Positions 8,483-16,848 of a stretch of 64,000 bases of DNA are shown in pieces. The DNA lies in contig NCRC01000001.1 of NCBI GenBank assembly GCA_002894685.1, forward strand, positions 164,332 to 228,331, given 5' to 3'. Source of the DNA: Salinivenus lutea. Lineage in GTDB: Bacteria > Bacteroidota > Rhodothermia > Rhodothermales > Salinibacteraceae. The position numbers and the translations under genes were made by a program. Positions within the stretch are counted from its first letter, which is position 1. Every line of letters starts with the position of its first letter. The notes beneath the pieces are model-generated. The model saw nothing but the letters and a program-made list of their open reading frames with translations, searched no databases and had not been told where the DNA came from.

Positions 8483-8716
8483 TCATCCGCCCTGCTGCGC
8501 CTGAATAATCTCAACCGTGTCCTCCTCCGCGAGGGTCACGTCCGCCCAGTCCTGGCGTCGAATCACGCTTTCGTTGATCGCGACGGCCACGCCGGTGGCC
8601 TCCGCCGGGTCGATTTCCAGGTCCTTCAGCACCGCGAGAAGCGGGTACCCCTCGGGCACCGTGCGGGCCTCCCCGTTCACGGTCACCGGAATGCGGGGGT
8701 CGGGGGTCGAACTCAT
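8483..8716 (-). CDS. thiS: Sulfur-carrier protein ThiS
   Basis: A ubiquitin-fold sulfur carrier of 77 residues that delivers sulfur to ThiG after conversion of its C-terminus to a thiocarboxylate. The protein ends in QAQQGG, the obligatory Gly-Gly, and the N-terminal half has the VTVNGEARTV strand expected for the family. Its ATG overlaps the stop of thiO by four bases (ATGA), indicating translational coupling. The adenylating enzyme ThiF is not encoded in this operon. Confidence 0.95.
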   Translation of the reverse strand: MSSTPDPRIPVTVNGEARTVPEGYPLLAVLKDLEIDPAEATGVAVAINESVIRRQDWADVTLAEEDTVEIIQAQQGG

Positions 8717-9852
8717 GAGGACGAGCGCGGAGATTCGGCGTCAGAAAAGCGGATGGGAGAAAACGGCTCCAGCCACTCTGAGGTTTCTCCCGTCCGGACC
8801 AGACGCGCAATCTCCTCGGCCGTCACGGGCGTCAGCAAAATGCCGTGGCGATAGTGGCCCGTCGCCATGACGATGCCGGGGGCAGCCGTGGGGCCCAGGA
8901 GGGGCGCGTGGTCGCGGCTGGCAGGGCGCAGTCCGGCCCAGGTGTCGTCGACTGGCAGGTCGCGAATGCCGGGCACCACCTCCCACGCCCCCTCCAGCAG
9001 GTCGTAGAGTCCACCGGCGGTGACGGTCGTATCAAACCCCATCTCCTCGCTCGTCGCCCCCACGACGATTCGGCCGTTCGACTTCGGTGCCAGGTACGCC
9101 TCCGGCCCCCGAATGACGTGGGTGAGGTCGAACGGGCGCTTGCGCCGCAACTGGAGCATCTGCCCCTTCACCGGCCGCACGGGGGGACGCGCGTCCGGCA
9201 GAAGGCCTTCCAGTTCGCGCGACCACACGCCCGCCGCCACGACCACGCGGTCGGCCCCCACCCGCTCCCCGTCCGCCGTGCGCACGGCGGGGCGGTCCGC
9301 GTCGGGGACGACGGCCTCGATTGGCGTCTGCTCGTGCAGCGTGCCCCCTTCCGCCTCGAACGCGGTCCGCAGGGCCTTCATCAGCCGCCGGTTGTCCACC
9401 TGGTGATCCGTTGGCGAGTGCACGGCGGCCGAAAGCCCCGGCGCCACAAACGGCTCAATCTCGCGGGCCTCCTCGCCGGTCAGCCACTCCACCTCCAGCC
9501 CCTGCTCCCGCTGAAACTCGTACCGCCGCCGCAGGGCCTCCGCGCTGTCCCGGTCGTCGGCCACGATGAGCGTCCCCTCCGTGCGGTAGTCGACGCTCGT
9601 GTCGGCGGCGGCCTCCACCCGCTCCACAAAATCGGGCCACCGACGCCGGCTCTCCCGGTTCAACCGATAGAGCGCCAGCTCTTCGAACCCAATTTCGGTG
9701 TCGGGGGCGAGCATCCCGGCCGCCTGCCAGGAGGTGCCCCGCCCGGCCCGGCCCTTCTCAAAAACCGTGACCGATGCCCCCCGGCGGGCAAGCTCGAAGC
9801 CCGTCGCGAGCCCAATGGTCCCGCCCCCAACAATCACAACGTCGTGTGCCAT
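8713..9852 (-). CDS. thiO: Glycine oxidase ThiO
   Basis: An FAD-dependent DAO-superfamily enzyme that oxidises glycine to dehydroglycine for thiazole synthesis. ATG 9852 is chosen because the FAD-binding motif VVIVGGGTIGLATG follows at once; an ORF extension of 39 codons upstream is Arg-rich and non-homologous. The 379-residue length fits. SWQAAGMLAPDTE near residue 45 and the C-terminal ATGHYRHGILLTPVTA are typical ThiO signatures. It is the first gene of the operon. The 131 bases between it and the divergent FAD-oxidoreductase gene must contain its promoter. No TPP riboswitch was found there. Confidence 0.95.
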   Translation of the reverse strand: MAHDVVIVGGGTIGLATGFELARRGASVTVFEKGRAGRGTSWQAAGMLAPDTEIGFEELALYRLNRESRRRWPDFVERVEAAADTSVDYRTEGTLIVADDRDSAEALRRRYEFQREQGLEVEWLTGEEAREIEPFVAPGLSAAVHSPTDHQVDNRRLMKALRTAFEAEGGTLHEQTPIEAVVPDADRPAVRTADGERVGADRVVVAAGVWSRELEGLLPDARPPVRPVKGQMLQLRRKRPFDLTHVIRGPEAYLAPKSNGRIVVGATSEEMGFDTTVTAGGLYDLLEGAWEVVPGIRDLPVDDTWAGLRPASRDHAPLLGPTAAPGIVMATGHYRHGILLTPVTAEEIARLVRTGETSEWLEPFSPIRFSDAESPRSSS

Positions 9853-9983
9853 GGTGTCGCGCACTTCAGATGAGCGGATGGCGTGCGTGTCCTGTAAGCG
9901 AACGCCCGGCAACGGGTCCCGAACGCGGAGCCCAATCATGCGTGTGAGACGGGTCGATGGTCGCCTCACGACATCTTTTGCAA

Positions 9984-11060
9984 ATGTCTCACGACGCCGA
10001 CATACTGATCGTGGGGGCGGGGCTCGCCGGGGCCTGCGCCGCCTTCGTGCTCAGCCCGACCCACGACGTTCACGTGCTGGAAGCCGAAAAGCCGGGCGCG
10101 GGCGCATCGGGCGCCGCCGCGGGCCTCGTAAACCCGTTTATGGGACGGCGCGCCCGCCCTGTCTGGCGCCTGCGGGAGGCCCTCGAGGCGGTGTCCACAC
10201 TGCTGACACGGGCCGGCGCCTCCGCTCTCTTTCCCCAGCGCGGCGTCCTTCGCCCGGTGGTCGCGGACGAGCAGGCCGCCGCCTTCCGGGAGGCGGCCGC
10301 GGAGCACCCCGGCCTTGCGACGTGGCTCTCCCCGTCGGACGCGCATGGGCGGTTCTCCGGCGTAGCGACTGAACAGGGCGCCCTCTGGGTTCCGCAGGGC
10401 GGGGCCATCGACGTGCGGGCCATGGTGAGGGCCCTCCTGGAGGCCGCCCAGGAGCGGAACGCGGTCGTCGAATCCCAGGCCCCCGTCCTCTACTGGCGCG
10501 AAACCCCCTCCGCCGCCGTCGTGGAGGTGGACCGCGGAGACGATACCGAGGAGCTGCGCGCCGACCGCGTACTGCTGGCCCTCGGGCAAGGCTATCCGCG
10601 CTTTCCCGAACTCCGGCGCCTCGGGCTCGACGGCGTGAAGGGACAGACCGTGCGGGTCCGGCGGCCATCCGCGCTGAACGCGTCCCTCCCTCCCCTCTCC
10701 GGCCGCGGCTACGTGGTGCCCGACGACGACACGCTCGTGCTGGGCAGCAACTACGACAACAACTTCGACGACCTGACCCCCGACCCCGACGCTACCGACT
10801 ACATCCAGGAGAAGACCGCCCGCATGGTGCCGGACCTCGCGGGGGCCGAGGTGATCGGCGAGCGGGCCGGTGTCCGCGTGAAGCATACCGATACAAACAA
10901 GCCCCTCCTCGGCCCCCTCCCGGACCGAACCCGCCTCTGGACCTTCACGGCCCTCGGCTCGAAAGGCCTCCTCACCGCCCCGCTCCTGGCGCAGGCCCTT
11001 CCGACCTACCTGCAAGATCCGGCCTCCATCCCCGATCCGGTGTCCCTTTTCGGACGCTGA
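9984..11060 (+). CDS. FAD-dependent oxidoreductase, DAO family
   Basis: A 358-residue protein with an N-terminal FAD-binding motif (ILIVGAGLAGACAAFVL) followed by SGAAAGLVNPFMGRRARPVW, a layout seen in D-amino-acid-oxidase-like and MnmC C-terminal-type oxidoreductases. The C-terminal region has RAGVRVKHTDTNKPLLGPLP and TALGSKGLLTAPL, typical of the MnmC/DAO substrate and FAD pocket. The methyltransferase half of MnmC is absent, so a tRNA-modifying role is only one option. ATG 9984 is preferred to the ORF start at 9957 because the glycine motif follows within 10 residues. It is divergent from thiO and starts a short plus-strand pair with the decarboxylase downstream (51-base gap). Confidence 0.85.
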   Translation: MSHDADILIVGAGLAGACAAFVLSPTHDVHVLEAEKPGAGASGAAAGLVNPFMGRRARPVWRLREALEAVSTLLTRAGASALFPQRGVLRPVVADEQAAAFREAAAEHPGLATWLSPSDAHGRFSGVATEQGALWVPQGGAIDVRAMVRALLEAAQERNAVVESQAPVLYWRETPSAAVVEVDRGDDTEELRADRVLLALGQGYPRFPELRRLGLDGVKGQTVRVRRPSALNASLPPLSGRGYVVPDDDTLVLGSNYDNNFDDLTPDPDATDYIQEKTARMVPDLAGAEVIGERAGVRVKHTDTNKPLLGPLPDRTRLWTFTALGSKGLLTAPLLAQALPTYLQDPASIPDPVSLFGR

Positions 11061-11111
11061 TCCGTTTCGCCTCTACTGCCCGCCCTCTTCTACACACCCC
11101 CTTTTTCGCCT

Positions 11112-12521
11112 GTGTCCGACGACGCCCCGTATCCCTCCGTCGACGCCCTGCTGCACCGCGCCCTCGAACACGTCGAAGAATGGGAGCAGTCCTGGGGCGC
11201 GTTCGACCGCCATCCCTCCCTCGGCGTCGACCCGGACCGCCTCGACCGCGTGTTCGGCGAGTACCTGGAGCGGCTGGAGGGCAACTACCCGTTCCACCAC
11301 CCGCGCTACGCCGGGCAGATGCTGAAGCCGCCCCACCCGGTGGCCGTCGCCGCCTACGCAGCGGCCCAGCGCATCAACCCCAACAACCACGCGCTCGACG
11401 GCGGCCCGCCCACAAGCCAGATGGAGCAGGAAGCGGTGGCCGAACTCGCACACATGCTGGGCCTCCCGGACGAGACGCTGGGGCACCTCACCGGCGGGGG
11501 CACGGTGGCCAACCTCGAAGCACTCTGGGTGGCGCGCGAGCTCCACCCGGACGCATCGATCGCCGTGAGCGCGGATGCCCACTACACCCACGAGCGCATG
11601 GGCCGGGTGCTCGACGCCGACGTGACCTCCCTGCCGACCGACGCCCGAGGCCGCCTGCGGCTCGACGCCCTCGAAGACGCCCTCCAGCACGAATCCATCG
11701 GCACGGTCGTCCTCACCGCCGGCACCACCGGCCTCGGGAGCGTCGACCCGATCGCGGACGCCCTCGCACTCTGCCGAGCCCACGGCGTCCGCGTGCACGT
11801 CGACGCCGCCTACGGAGGCTTCTTTCGACTCATGGCCGACGACGCCGCGCCAACGGTCGAGGGCTTTCCGGCGCGGGACTTCGTCGCCATCGAGCAGGCC
11901 GACTCCGTCGCCATCGACCCGCACAAGCACGGCCTGCAGCCCTACGGCTGTGGGTGCATCCTTTTTCGCGACCCCGCCGTCGGGCGGTTCTACAAGCACG
12001 ACTCCCCGTACACCTACTTCACGTCCGACGACCTGCACCTCGGCGAGATCAGCCTGGAGTGCTCACGCGCCGGGGCCGCCGCCGGGGCGCTCTGGTGCAC
12101 CCTTCGGGCCCTTCCGCTGGCCCCAACCGACGGCGTAGGGGCCATCGTAGGGGCCTGCCTGCGGGCGGCCCGCGCCTGGGCCGATCGCATCCGCGAGCGG
12201 GACGCCCTCACCCTGCTCACGCCCCCGGAAACCGACATCGTGGCGTACGTGCCGACGCCGGACGCGCCGACCCTCTCCGCCGTCGACGCCGCCAGCCAGT
12301 CGCTCTTCGAGCGCGCGATGGACGACCCGGACGAGCCGGTCTTTACAAGCCTCTACCGCCTGCCCGCCGAGGCGCTAACGACGCTCTGCCCTCAGTTCGA
12401 GGCCGACCAGGACGAGGCCGCGGTCCTGCGCAGCGTGCTCATGAAGCCGGAGCACGAGACGTACGCCGCGGACGTGGTGGACCGACTCGCAACCCTGGCC
12501 CGCCCCCCGACCGACGCATAG
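11112..12521 (+). CDS. PLP-dependent group II amino-acid decarboxylase
   Basis: A fold-type I pyridoxal-phosphate enzyme of 469 residues related to aromatic amino acid, glutamate, diaminobutyrate and aspartate decarboxylases. Visible motifs are GHLTGGGTVANLEAL (PLP phosphate binding), the cofactor aspartate region VHVDAAYGGFF and the PLP lysine in IDPHKHGLQPYG (about residue 273), followed by CGCILFRD. The start is GTG 11112. The substrate is not decided by these motifs. It sits 51 bases after the FAD oxidoreductase and nearly abuts the convergent SPOR lipoprotein gene. Confidence 0.92.
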   Translation: MSDDAPYPSVDALLHRALEHVEEWEQSWGAFDRHPSLGVDPDRLDRVFGEYLERLEGNYPFHHPRYAGQMLKPPHPVAVAAYAAAQRINPNNHALDGGPPTSQMEQEAVAELAHMLGLPDETLGHLTGGGTVANLEALWVARELHPDASIAVSADAHYTHERMGRVLDADVTSLPTDARGRLRLDALEDALQHESIGTVVLTAGTTGLGSVDPIADALALCRAHGVRVHVDAAYGGFFRLMADDAAPTVEGFPARDFVAIEQADSVAIDPHKHGLQPYGCGCILFRDPAVGRFYKHDSPYTYFTSDDLHLGEISLECSRAGAAAGALWCTLRALPLAPTDGVGAIVGACLRAARAWADRIRERDALTLLTPPETDIVAYVPTPDAPTLSAVDAASQSLFERAMDDPDEPVFTSLYRLPAEALTTLCPQFEADQDEAAVLRSVLMKPEHETYAADVVDRLATLARPPTDA

Positions 12522-12528
12522 TGCGCCC

Positions 12529-13092
12529 TCACCGGATCACCGTCACCGTGCTCCGGGCGATGAACGCCCCCGAGTATTCGTCCTGTACAAATTTGAGCGC
12601 CTCCTCCGCCTCTCCCCGCTCCGCAAACGCGCCGATCCGCACGCGGTAGTACGGCTGCGAATACTCGACCACGATGGGGGGCGGCGAGCGGAAGACGGCG
12701 CTGGGCGCATCGTCCTTGACCTGCTCCCACCACTGGCGCACCTTCTCCCGGACGTCCTGGGCCGCCGTCTGGTCCTGCGCCGAAAACACCTGCACGCGAA
12801 ACCCTTCGATCGTCTGCTTCACCCCCTCGTCGGCCCGCCCACTCAGCAGCCGGGGGGGCACCTGGTGGATCACCTCTTCCGTCCGCTCGGTGGGGGCCAC
12901 GGTGTACGCCGACGGATCGAAGGATTCAAACTCGGCCACCGAGGCCCGGGCCGCCGCCGCGTCGTCGGTCCGGGCCGGGGGGTCCGTCTCGTCCTCCCGT
13001 TCGGTGTTGGGCTGGGACTGCGACGGCCCACTGCACGCTCCAAGCAGCAGGGCGAGGACGACGGCGGCGATGGGGAGGCGGGCGAAGGCCAT
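12529..13092 (-). CDS. Lipoprotein with SPOR domain
   Basis: A 187-residue exported lipoprotein. ATG 13092 begins a signal peptide with lipobox LLLGAC (Cys20); longer ORF starts would bury this. An acidic, low-complexity linker follows. The C-terminal half (about 110-187) matches the peptidoglycan-binding SPOR fold: EGFRVQVFSAQDQTAAQ, then YYRVRIGAFAERGEAEEAL. SPOR domains bind denuded glycan strands, often at division sites, so an envelope or septal role is inferred. The gene is convergent with the decarboxylase, only seven bases apart. Confidence 0.9.
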   Translation of the reverse strand: MAFARLPIAAVVLALLLGACSGPSQSQPNTEREDETDPPARTDDAAAARASVAEFESFDPSAYTVAPTERTEEVIHQVPPRLLSGRADEGVKQTIEGFRVQVFSAQDQTAAQDVREKVRQWWEQVKDDAPSAVFRSPPPIVVEYSQPYYRVRIGAFAERGEAEEALKFVQDEYSGAFIARSTVTVIR

Positions 13093-13141
13093 GGGAAACC
13101 AGGGACTGATCGAACGAGAAACGGACACAAGACGCACCGGG

Positions 13142-14038
13142 TTAGCGCCCCACCGGGTGCCAGGTCGTCTTAAACTCGACGAAGGGCGCAATCCAGTAGG
13201 GCGACGCACTCTCATCGGAGCGCCACTCGGCGGGCGAGCGGTCCGGGCGAAACTCCATCCGGGTGACGCTCTCGGCCCCCTCCTCTTCCAGCACCGTGCG
13301 CTCCTCGGTCGACGCCCCCACACTCAGGACGGCATCCACGTCGCGGTGGCCGCCCACGTGGCCCCGCAGCTCCTCGCGCTGCCCCGTCAGGATGTTCACG
13401 ACCCCGCCCGGCAGATCGCTCGTCTCCAGCACCTCCGCAAGGTCGAGCGCCAGCGTTGGGGCGTCGTTCTCGACAATCAGGATGGCGGCGTTGCCCGACA
13501 CGATGATGGGCGCCAGGCAGGAGACGAGGCCGAGGAGGGGCGCCTGGCGGGGCGTGAAGGCCGCCACCACGCCCGTCGGCTCCGGCACCGTAAAGTCGAA
13601 GTGCGAGCTGGCCACCGGGTTCACCGACCCGAACACCTGCGCGAATTTGTCGGACCAGCCCGCGTACCACACCAGCCGGTCGATGGCGGCGTCAACCTCC
13701 GCCTCCGCCTCGTCCCGGTCGTAGCCGGCCACGTCCGCCAGCTCGCTCACGAACGCCGGTCGACGAGACTCCAGCATCTCGCCCATCCGGTACAGAATCT
13801 GGCCGCGGTTGAAGGCGCTCCGCCCCGCCCATCCCTCCTGGGCGTCGCGGGCCGCAACCACGGCGTCCCGAAAGTCCTTGCGCGAGGCGCGACAGATGTT
13901 GGCCACGAAGTGATCCTGCGGGTCGGTGACAGTTACGTATCGTCCGCTTTCGGTTCGGGGGAATCCCCCGCCGATGTAGAGCTTGCGGGTTTTGTAGACG
14001 GGGAGCCGTTCGTGGGTGCTGCGGTTCTGGGTTGCCAT
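13142..14038 (-). CDS. Half-length aldehyde dehydrogenase homologue, lacks catalytic domain
   Basis: A 298-residue protein with the N-terminal, NAD-binding half of an ALDH fold: KLYIGGGFPRTESGRY, NICRASRKDFRDAV, VVAAFTPRQAPLLGLVSCLA, then GGVVNILTGQREEL. The chain ends in a divergent tail without the ELGGK glutamate motif and without the cysteine-containing C-terminal domain. It therefore cannot be a classical dehydrogenase. ATG 14038 begins a natural N-terminus, but the frame stays open upstream to 14221 and overlaps the preceding full-length ALDH gene by about 106 bases in the -1 frame. A catalytic ALDH next to a non-catalytic ALDH module is the domain plan of ALDH16-type proteins. A split ALDH16 is the best reading. 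Confidence 0.85.
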   Translation of the reverse strand: MATQNRSTHERLPVYKTRKLYIGGGFPRTESGRYVTVTDPQDHFVANICRASRKDFRDAVVAARDAQEGWAGRSAFNRGQILYRMGEMLESRRPAFVSELADVAGYDRDEAEAEVDAAIDRLVWYAGWSDKFAQVFGSVNPVASSHFDFTVPEPTGVVAAFTPRQAPLLGLVSCLAPIIVSGNAAILIVENDAPTLALDLAEVLETSDLPGGVVNILTGQREELRGHVGGHRDVDAVLSVGASTEERTVLEEEGAESVTRMEFRPDRSPAEWRSDESASPYWIAPFVEFKTTWHPVGR

Positions 14039-15528
14039 GACTGTGCGTGTACGTCTAGATACGGAAGCAGTCCGTGAACGCCCCCTTCGCGGCCGAAGCC
14101 GCTTTCCTTGTAGCCGCCGAAGGGACTGGCGGGGTCGAACTTGTTGTACGTGTTGCCCCAGATGACCCCGTTCTTGAGGGCCTGCGAGATCGAGAACAGC
14201 TTCGATCCCTTGTCGCTCCAAATGCCCGACGCCAGGCCGTACTCGGTGTTGTTGGCGCGCTCCACCGCCTCTTCTGGGGTGCGGAAGGTGGAGACCGTGA
14301 GCACCGGACCAAAGATTTCCTCCTGGGCAATGCGGTGCGACTGCGTGACGTTGGTGAAGAACGTCGGGGGGAACCAGAATCCCTTCTCAGGGAGGTCACA
14401 GGCCGGCTGAAACTTCTCGGCGCCCTCCTGCTCGCCCACCTCGACGAGCGACCGGATCTTTTCGAGCTGCTGCCGCGAGTTGATGGCGCCGATGTCGGTG
14501 TTCTTGTCGAGCGGATCCCCGACGCGGAGCGTGGAGAGGCGATGGCGCAGCTTGGTGATCACCTCGTCGGCCACGCTCTCCTGCACCAGCAGCCGCGAGC
14601 CGGCACAGCAGACGTGCCCCTGGTTGAAGTAGATGCCGTCCACGATGCCCTTCACCGCCTGGTCGATGGGCGCGTCCTCGAACACGATGTTCGCCCCCTT
14701 CCCCCCCAGCTCCAGGGTGAGCCGGGTGTCGGCCCCGGCCAGCTGCTTCTGAATCTGCTTCCCCACGGCCGTCGACCCGGTGAAGGCGATCTTGTCGACG
14801 TCGTCGTGCTCGACGATGGCCGTTCCGACGCCCCCGGCCCCGTGCACGATGTTGACGACGCCGGGCGGCAGGCCCGCCTCCTGGATCACCTCGGCCAGCT
14901 TGATCGCCGTGAGCGGGGTCGTCTCCGCGGGCTTAATCACCACCGTGTTGCCCGTCGCCAGGGCCGGGGCAATCTTCCAGGCGGCCATGAGGAGCGGGAA
15001 GTTCCAGGGGATGATCTGCCCGCACACGCCCAGCGACTGGGGCCGGCCCGGGCCCGGCACGGCGTACTCCAGCTTGTCGGCCCAGCCGGCGTAGTGGAAG
15101 AAGTGCGCCGCCACGAGCGGGATGTCCATGTCGCGCGACTCCCGAATCGGCTTGCCCCCGTCCATCGACTCCAGGACGGAAAACTCGCGCGACTTCTCCT
15201 TGATCATCCGCCCGATGCGGTAGATGTACTTCGCCCGCTCGCCCCCCGGCAGATCGCGCCAGTGCTCCTCGTAGGCGGTCCGGGCGGCCCCCACGGCCTC
15301 GTCGACCACCTGGTCGGTGGCAAGGCCCACCTCCGCCAGCGTCTCCTCCGTCGCGGGATTGATCGAGGGAAAGTACTCGTCCGCCTCCCGAAATTCGCCG
15401 TCAATGAACGGGCCGTAGCGGTCCGCCAGCCGGACGTGGTCGGCGGATTGGGGGGCCGGGGCGTACGCCCACTCGTCGCCGAAGAGCAACTCGCGGGCCG
15501 TGTCGGGGGCTGCGTCTACGTTGGCCAT
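13933..15528 (-). CDS. Aldehyde dehydrogenase, NAD(P)+-dependent
   Basis: A full-length enzyme of 531 residues that oxidises aldehydes to acids. The oxyanion and cofactor block IIPWNFPLLMAAWKIAPALA, the nucleotide loop FTGSTAVGKQI, the general base in LTLELGGKGAN and the catalytic cysteine in QGHVCCAGSR are all present. So is the C-terminal GPVLTVSTF...PFGGYKESGFGREGG. ATG 15528 is preferred to a TTG nine bases upstream. The last 45 residues are a Ser/Pro/Lys-rich tail overlapping the next gene. It lies downstream of deoC, so it may remove acetaldehyde or other products of deoxyribose catabolism; this is inferred from context. Confidence 0.95.
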   Translation of the reverse strand: MANVDAAPDTARELLFGDEWAYAPAPQSADHVRLADRYGPFIDGEFREADEYFPSINPATEETLAEVGLATDQVVDEAVGAARTAYEEHWRDLPGGERAKYIYRIGRMIKEKSREFSVLESMDGGKPIRESRDMDIPLVAAHFFHYAGWADKLEYAVPGPGRPQSLGVCGQIIPWNFPLLMAAWKIAPALATGNTVVIKPAETTPLTAIKLAEVIQEAGLPPGVVNIVHGAGGVGTAIVEHDDVDKIAFTGSTAVGKQIQKQLAGADTRLTLELGGKGANIVFEDAPIDQAVKGIVDGIYFNQGHVCCAGSRLLVQESVADEVITKLRHRLSTLRVGDPLDKNTDIGAINSRQQLEKIRSLVEVGEQEGAEKFQPACDLPEKGFWFPPTFFTNVTQSHRIAQEEIFGPVLTVSTFRTPEEAVERANNTEYGLASGIWSDKGSKLFSISQALKNGVIWGNTYNKFDPASPFGGYKESGFGREGGVHGLLPYLDVHAQSWQPRTAAPTNGSPSTKPASSTSAGDSPEPKADDT

Positions 15529-15585
15529 AAGATGCAAACGAATGATTCGAGGTCAGTGACGCCACACGTCGTCAACAAAAGCAAC

Positions 15586-15813
15586 GCGTCGTATTCCGTA
15601 TTTCGTACTCTTGGCTACTTACCCCAGGTTGCAGGGGACCCACGTAGTGCCTCAATGACGGCGGACCACGGACGGCCGACCGCCGAGCACCCCTCTATTC
15701 CACGGTCTGCGGTTCGCGGTCCGCTGTCTCCCCGAAAATGACGCCGGAGGGCGCAACTTGAATTACGTACGTGATACGCAACAAGAAATACGCAATACGA
15801 AATACGCGCTAGA
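15586..15813. repeat. Nested imperfect inverted repeats, MITE-like
   Basis: A 228-base block between deoC and the ALDH gene. The outer arms (about 15586-15612 and 15783-15811) are made of CGTATTN units and are inverted copies of each other with a few mismatches. The inner arms at 15661-15681 and 15704-15724 are inverted with 17 of 21 positions matching (GCGGACC/GGTCCGC at the ends). It contains no ORF with coding character. It could fold as a long RNA hairpin between the two operon genes, or be a degenerate miniature element. Confidence 0.6.
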
Positions 15814-15832
15814 GTGCTCTCCACGCAGAAAA

Positions 15833-16744
15833 TCACCCGAGCGACAGGTACCGTTTCGAATGGTAGCGCCCGGTTCGCTCCTTCTCCAGCTGGAGGAGCA
15901 GGTCGTTCAGGAGCGACGAGGCCCCGATGCGAAACCGATCGGGGGTCAGCCACGCGTCCCCCAGTGTCTCTTTCACCATCACGAGGTACCGGAGCGCGCG
16001 CTTGGCCTTTCGGATGCCCCCCGCGGGCTTCATGCCGATCGCCTCTCCTGTGTCGAGATAGTGGTCGCGGATCGCCTCCAGCATCACGAGGGTGACGGGC
16101 ATGGTGGCCGCGGGCGTGATCTTGCCCGTCGAGGTCTTGATGAAGTCGGCTCCGGCGTCAATGGCAATCTGACTGGCAAGGCGCACGGCGTCGTAGGTCT
16201 CCAACTCGCCCGTCTCCAGGATCACCTTCAGGTGCGCGTCGCCCGACGCGTCGGCCAGGGCGCTGAGCTCGTCGTGCACCTGCCCGTAGCGGCCGGAGAG
16301 AAAGGCGTTGCGGTTCATCACAACGTCGATCTCGTCCGCCCCGGCCTCCCGCACCCGCTCCACCTCCTCGACCCGCTCGTCGATCGCCGCCTGGCCGCTC
16401 GGAAAGTAGCTGGCGACGGAGGCGATGGCAATGTCCGTGCCGCGCAGCTGCTTGCGGGCCACCGGCACCATGGGCGGGTACACGCACACGGCGCCCACCG
16501 ACGGGGAGTCGTGGTCCGAATCCGGGGTGCGGGCCTTCTGGCAGAGGGAGCGCACCTTGCCGGGGGTGTCCGCCCCCTCCAGCGTCGTCAGATCCAGCAT
16601 GCCGACGAGCATCTTCAGCCCCTGCACCTTCGCCTCGGTTTTAATGCTGCGGGCGGAGAGGCGCTGGGCCCGCTCGCGCGCCGCGACCGCGTCGACCGTG
16701 GGCACCTTCGGGGGGCGGTATTCCGACTGGGAAGGCGGTTGCAT
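15833..16744 (-). CDS. deoC: Deoxyribose-phosphate aldolase
   Basis: A class I aldolase that splits 2-deoxyribose 5-phosphate into glyceraldehyde 3-phosphate and acetaldehyde. The 303-residue length is at the long end of the family. Recognisable blocks are LVGMLDLTTLEG (the DxT region), VGAVCVYPPMV, DEIDVVMNRNAFLSG, LKVILETGEL, the Schiff-base lysine in ADFIKTSTGK and KPAGGIRKAKRA near the C-terminus. ATG 16744 is chosen; longer ORF sequence upstream is non-homologous. It heads a likely unit with the two ALDH genes, although 300 bases of repeat-containing spacer intervene. Confidence 0.96.
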   Translation of the reverse strand: MQPPSQSEYRPPKVPTVDAVAARERAQRLSARSIKTEAKVQGLKMLVGMLDLTTLEGADTPGKVRSLCQKARTPDSDHDSPSVGAVCVYPPMVPVARKQLRGTDIAIASVASYFPSGQAAIDERVEEVERVREAGADEIDVVMNRNAFLSGRYGQVHDELSALADASGDAHLKVILETGELETYDAVRLASQIAIDAGADFIKTSTGKITPAATMPVTLVMLEAIRDHYLDTGEAIGMKPAGGIRKAKRALRYLVMVKETLGDAWLTPDRFRIGASSLLNDLLLQLEKERTGRYHSKRYLSLG

Positions 16745-16848
16745 GGACCAGGGGGCAAAACAGTGACCGGTGCTGCGAGGGGCGGGGCCGCAAGCGGCCG
16801 TCGGGGGAATAGAATTGGGCACGCCGCCGGAAGTTCGCGGCGAGGCGT

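Noticed and set aside
6065..8854. 929-codon plus-strand ORF antisense to thiD-tenI-thiG-thiS
   Set aside because: It runs across several well-identified minus-strand genes and their spacers; its composition is typical of a GC-driven shadow.
13933..14221. Programmed -1 frameshift fusing the two ALDH genes
   Set aside because: The frames do overlap and differ by -1, but I saw no X-XXY-YYZ slippery heptamer in the overlap. Translational coupling is the simpler explanation.
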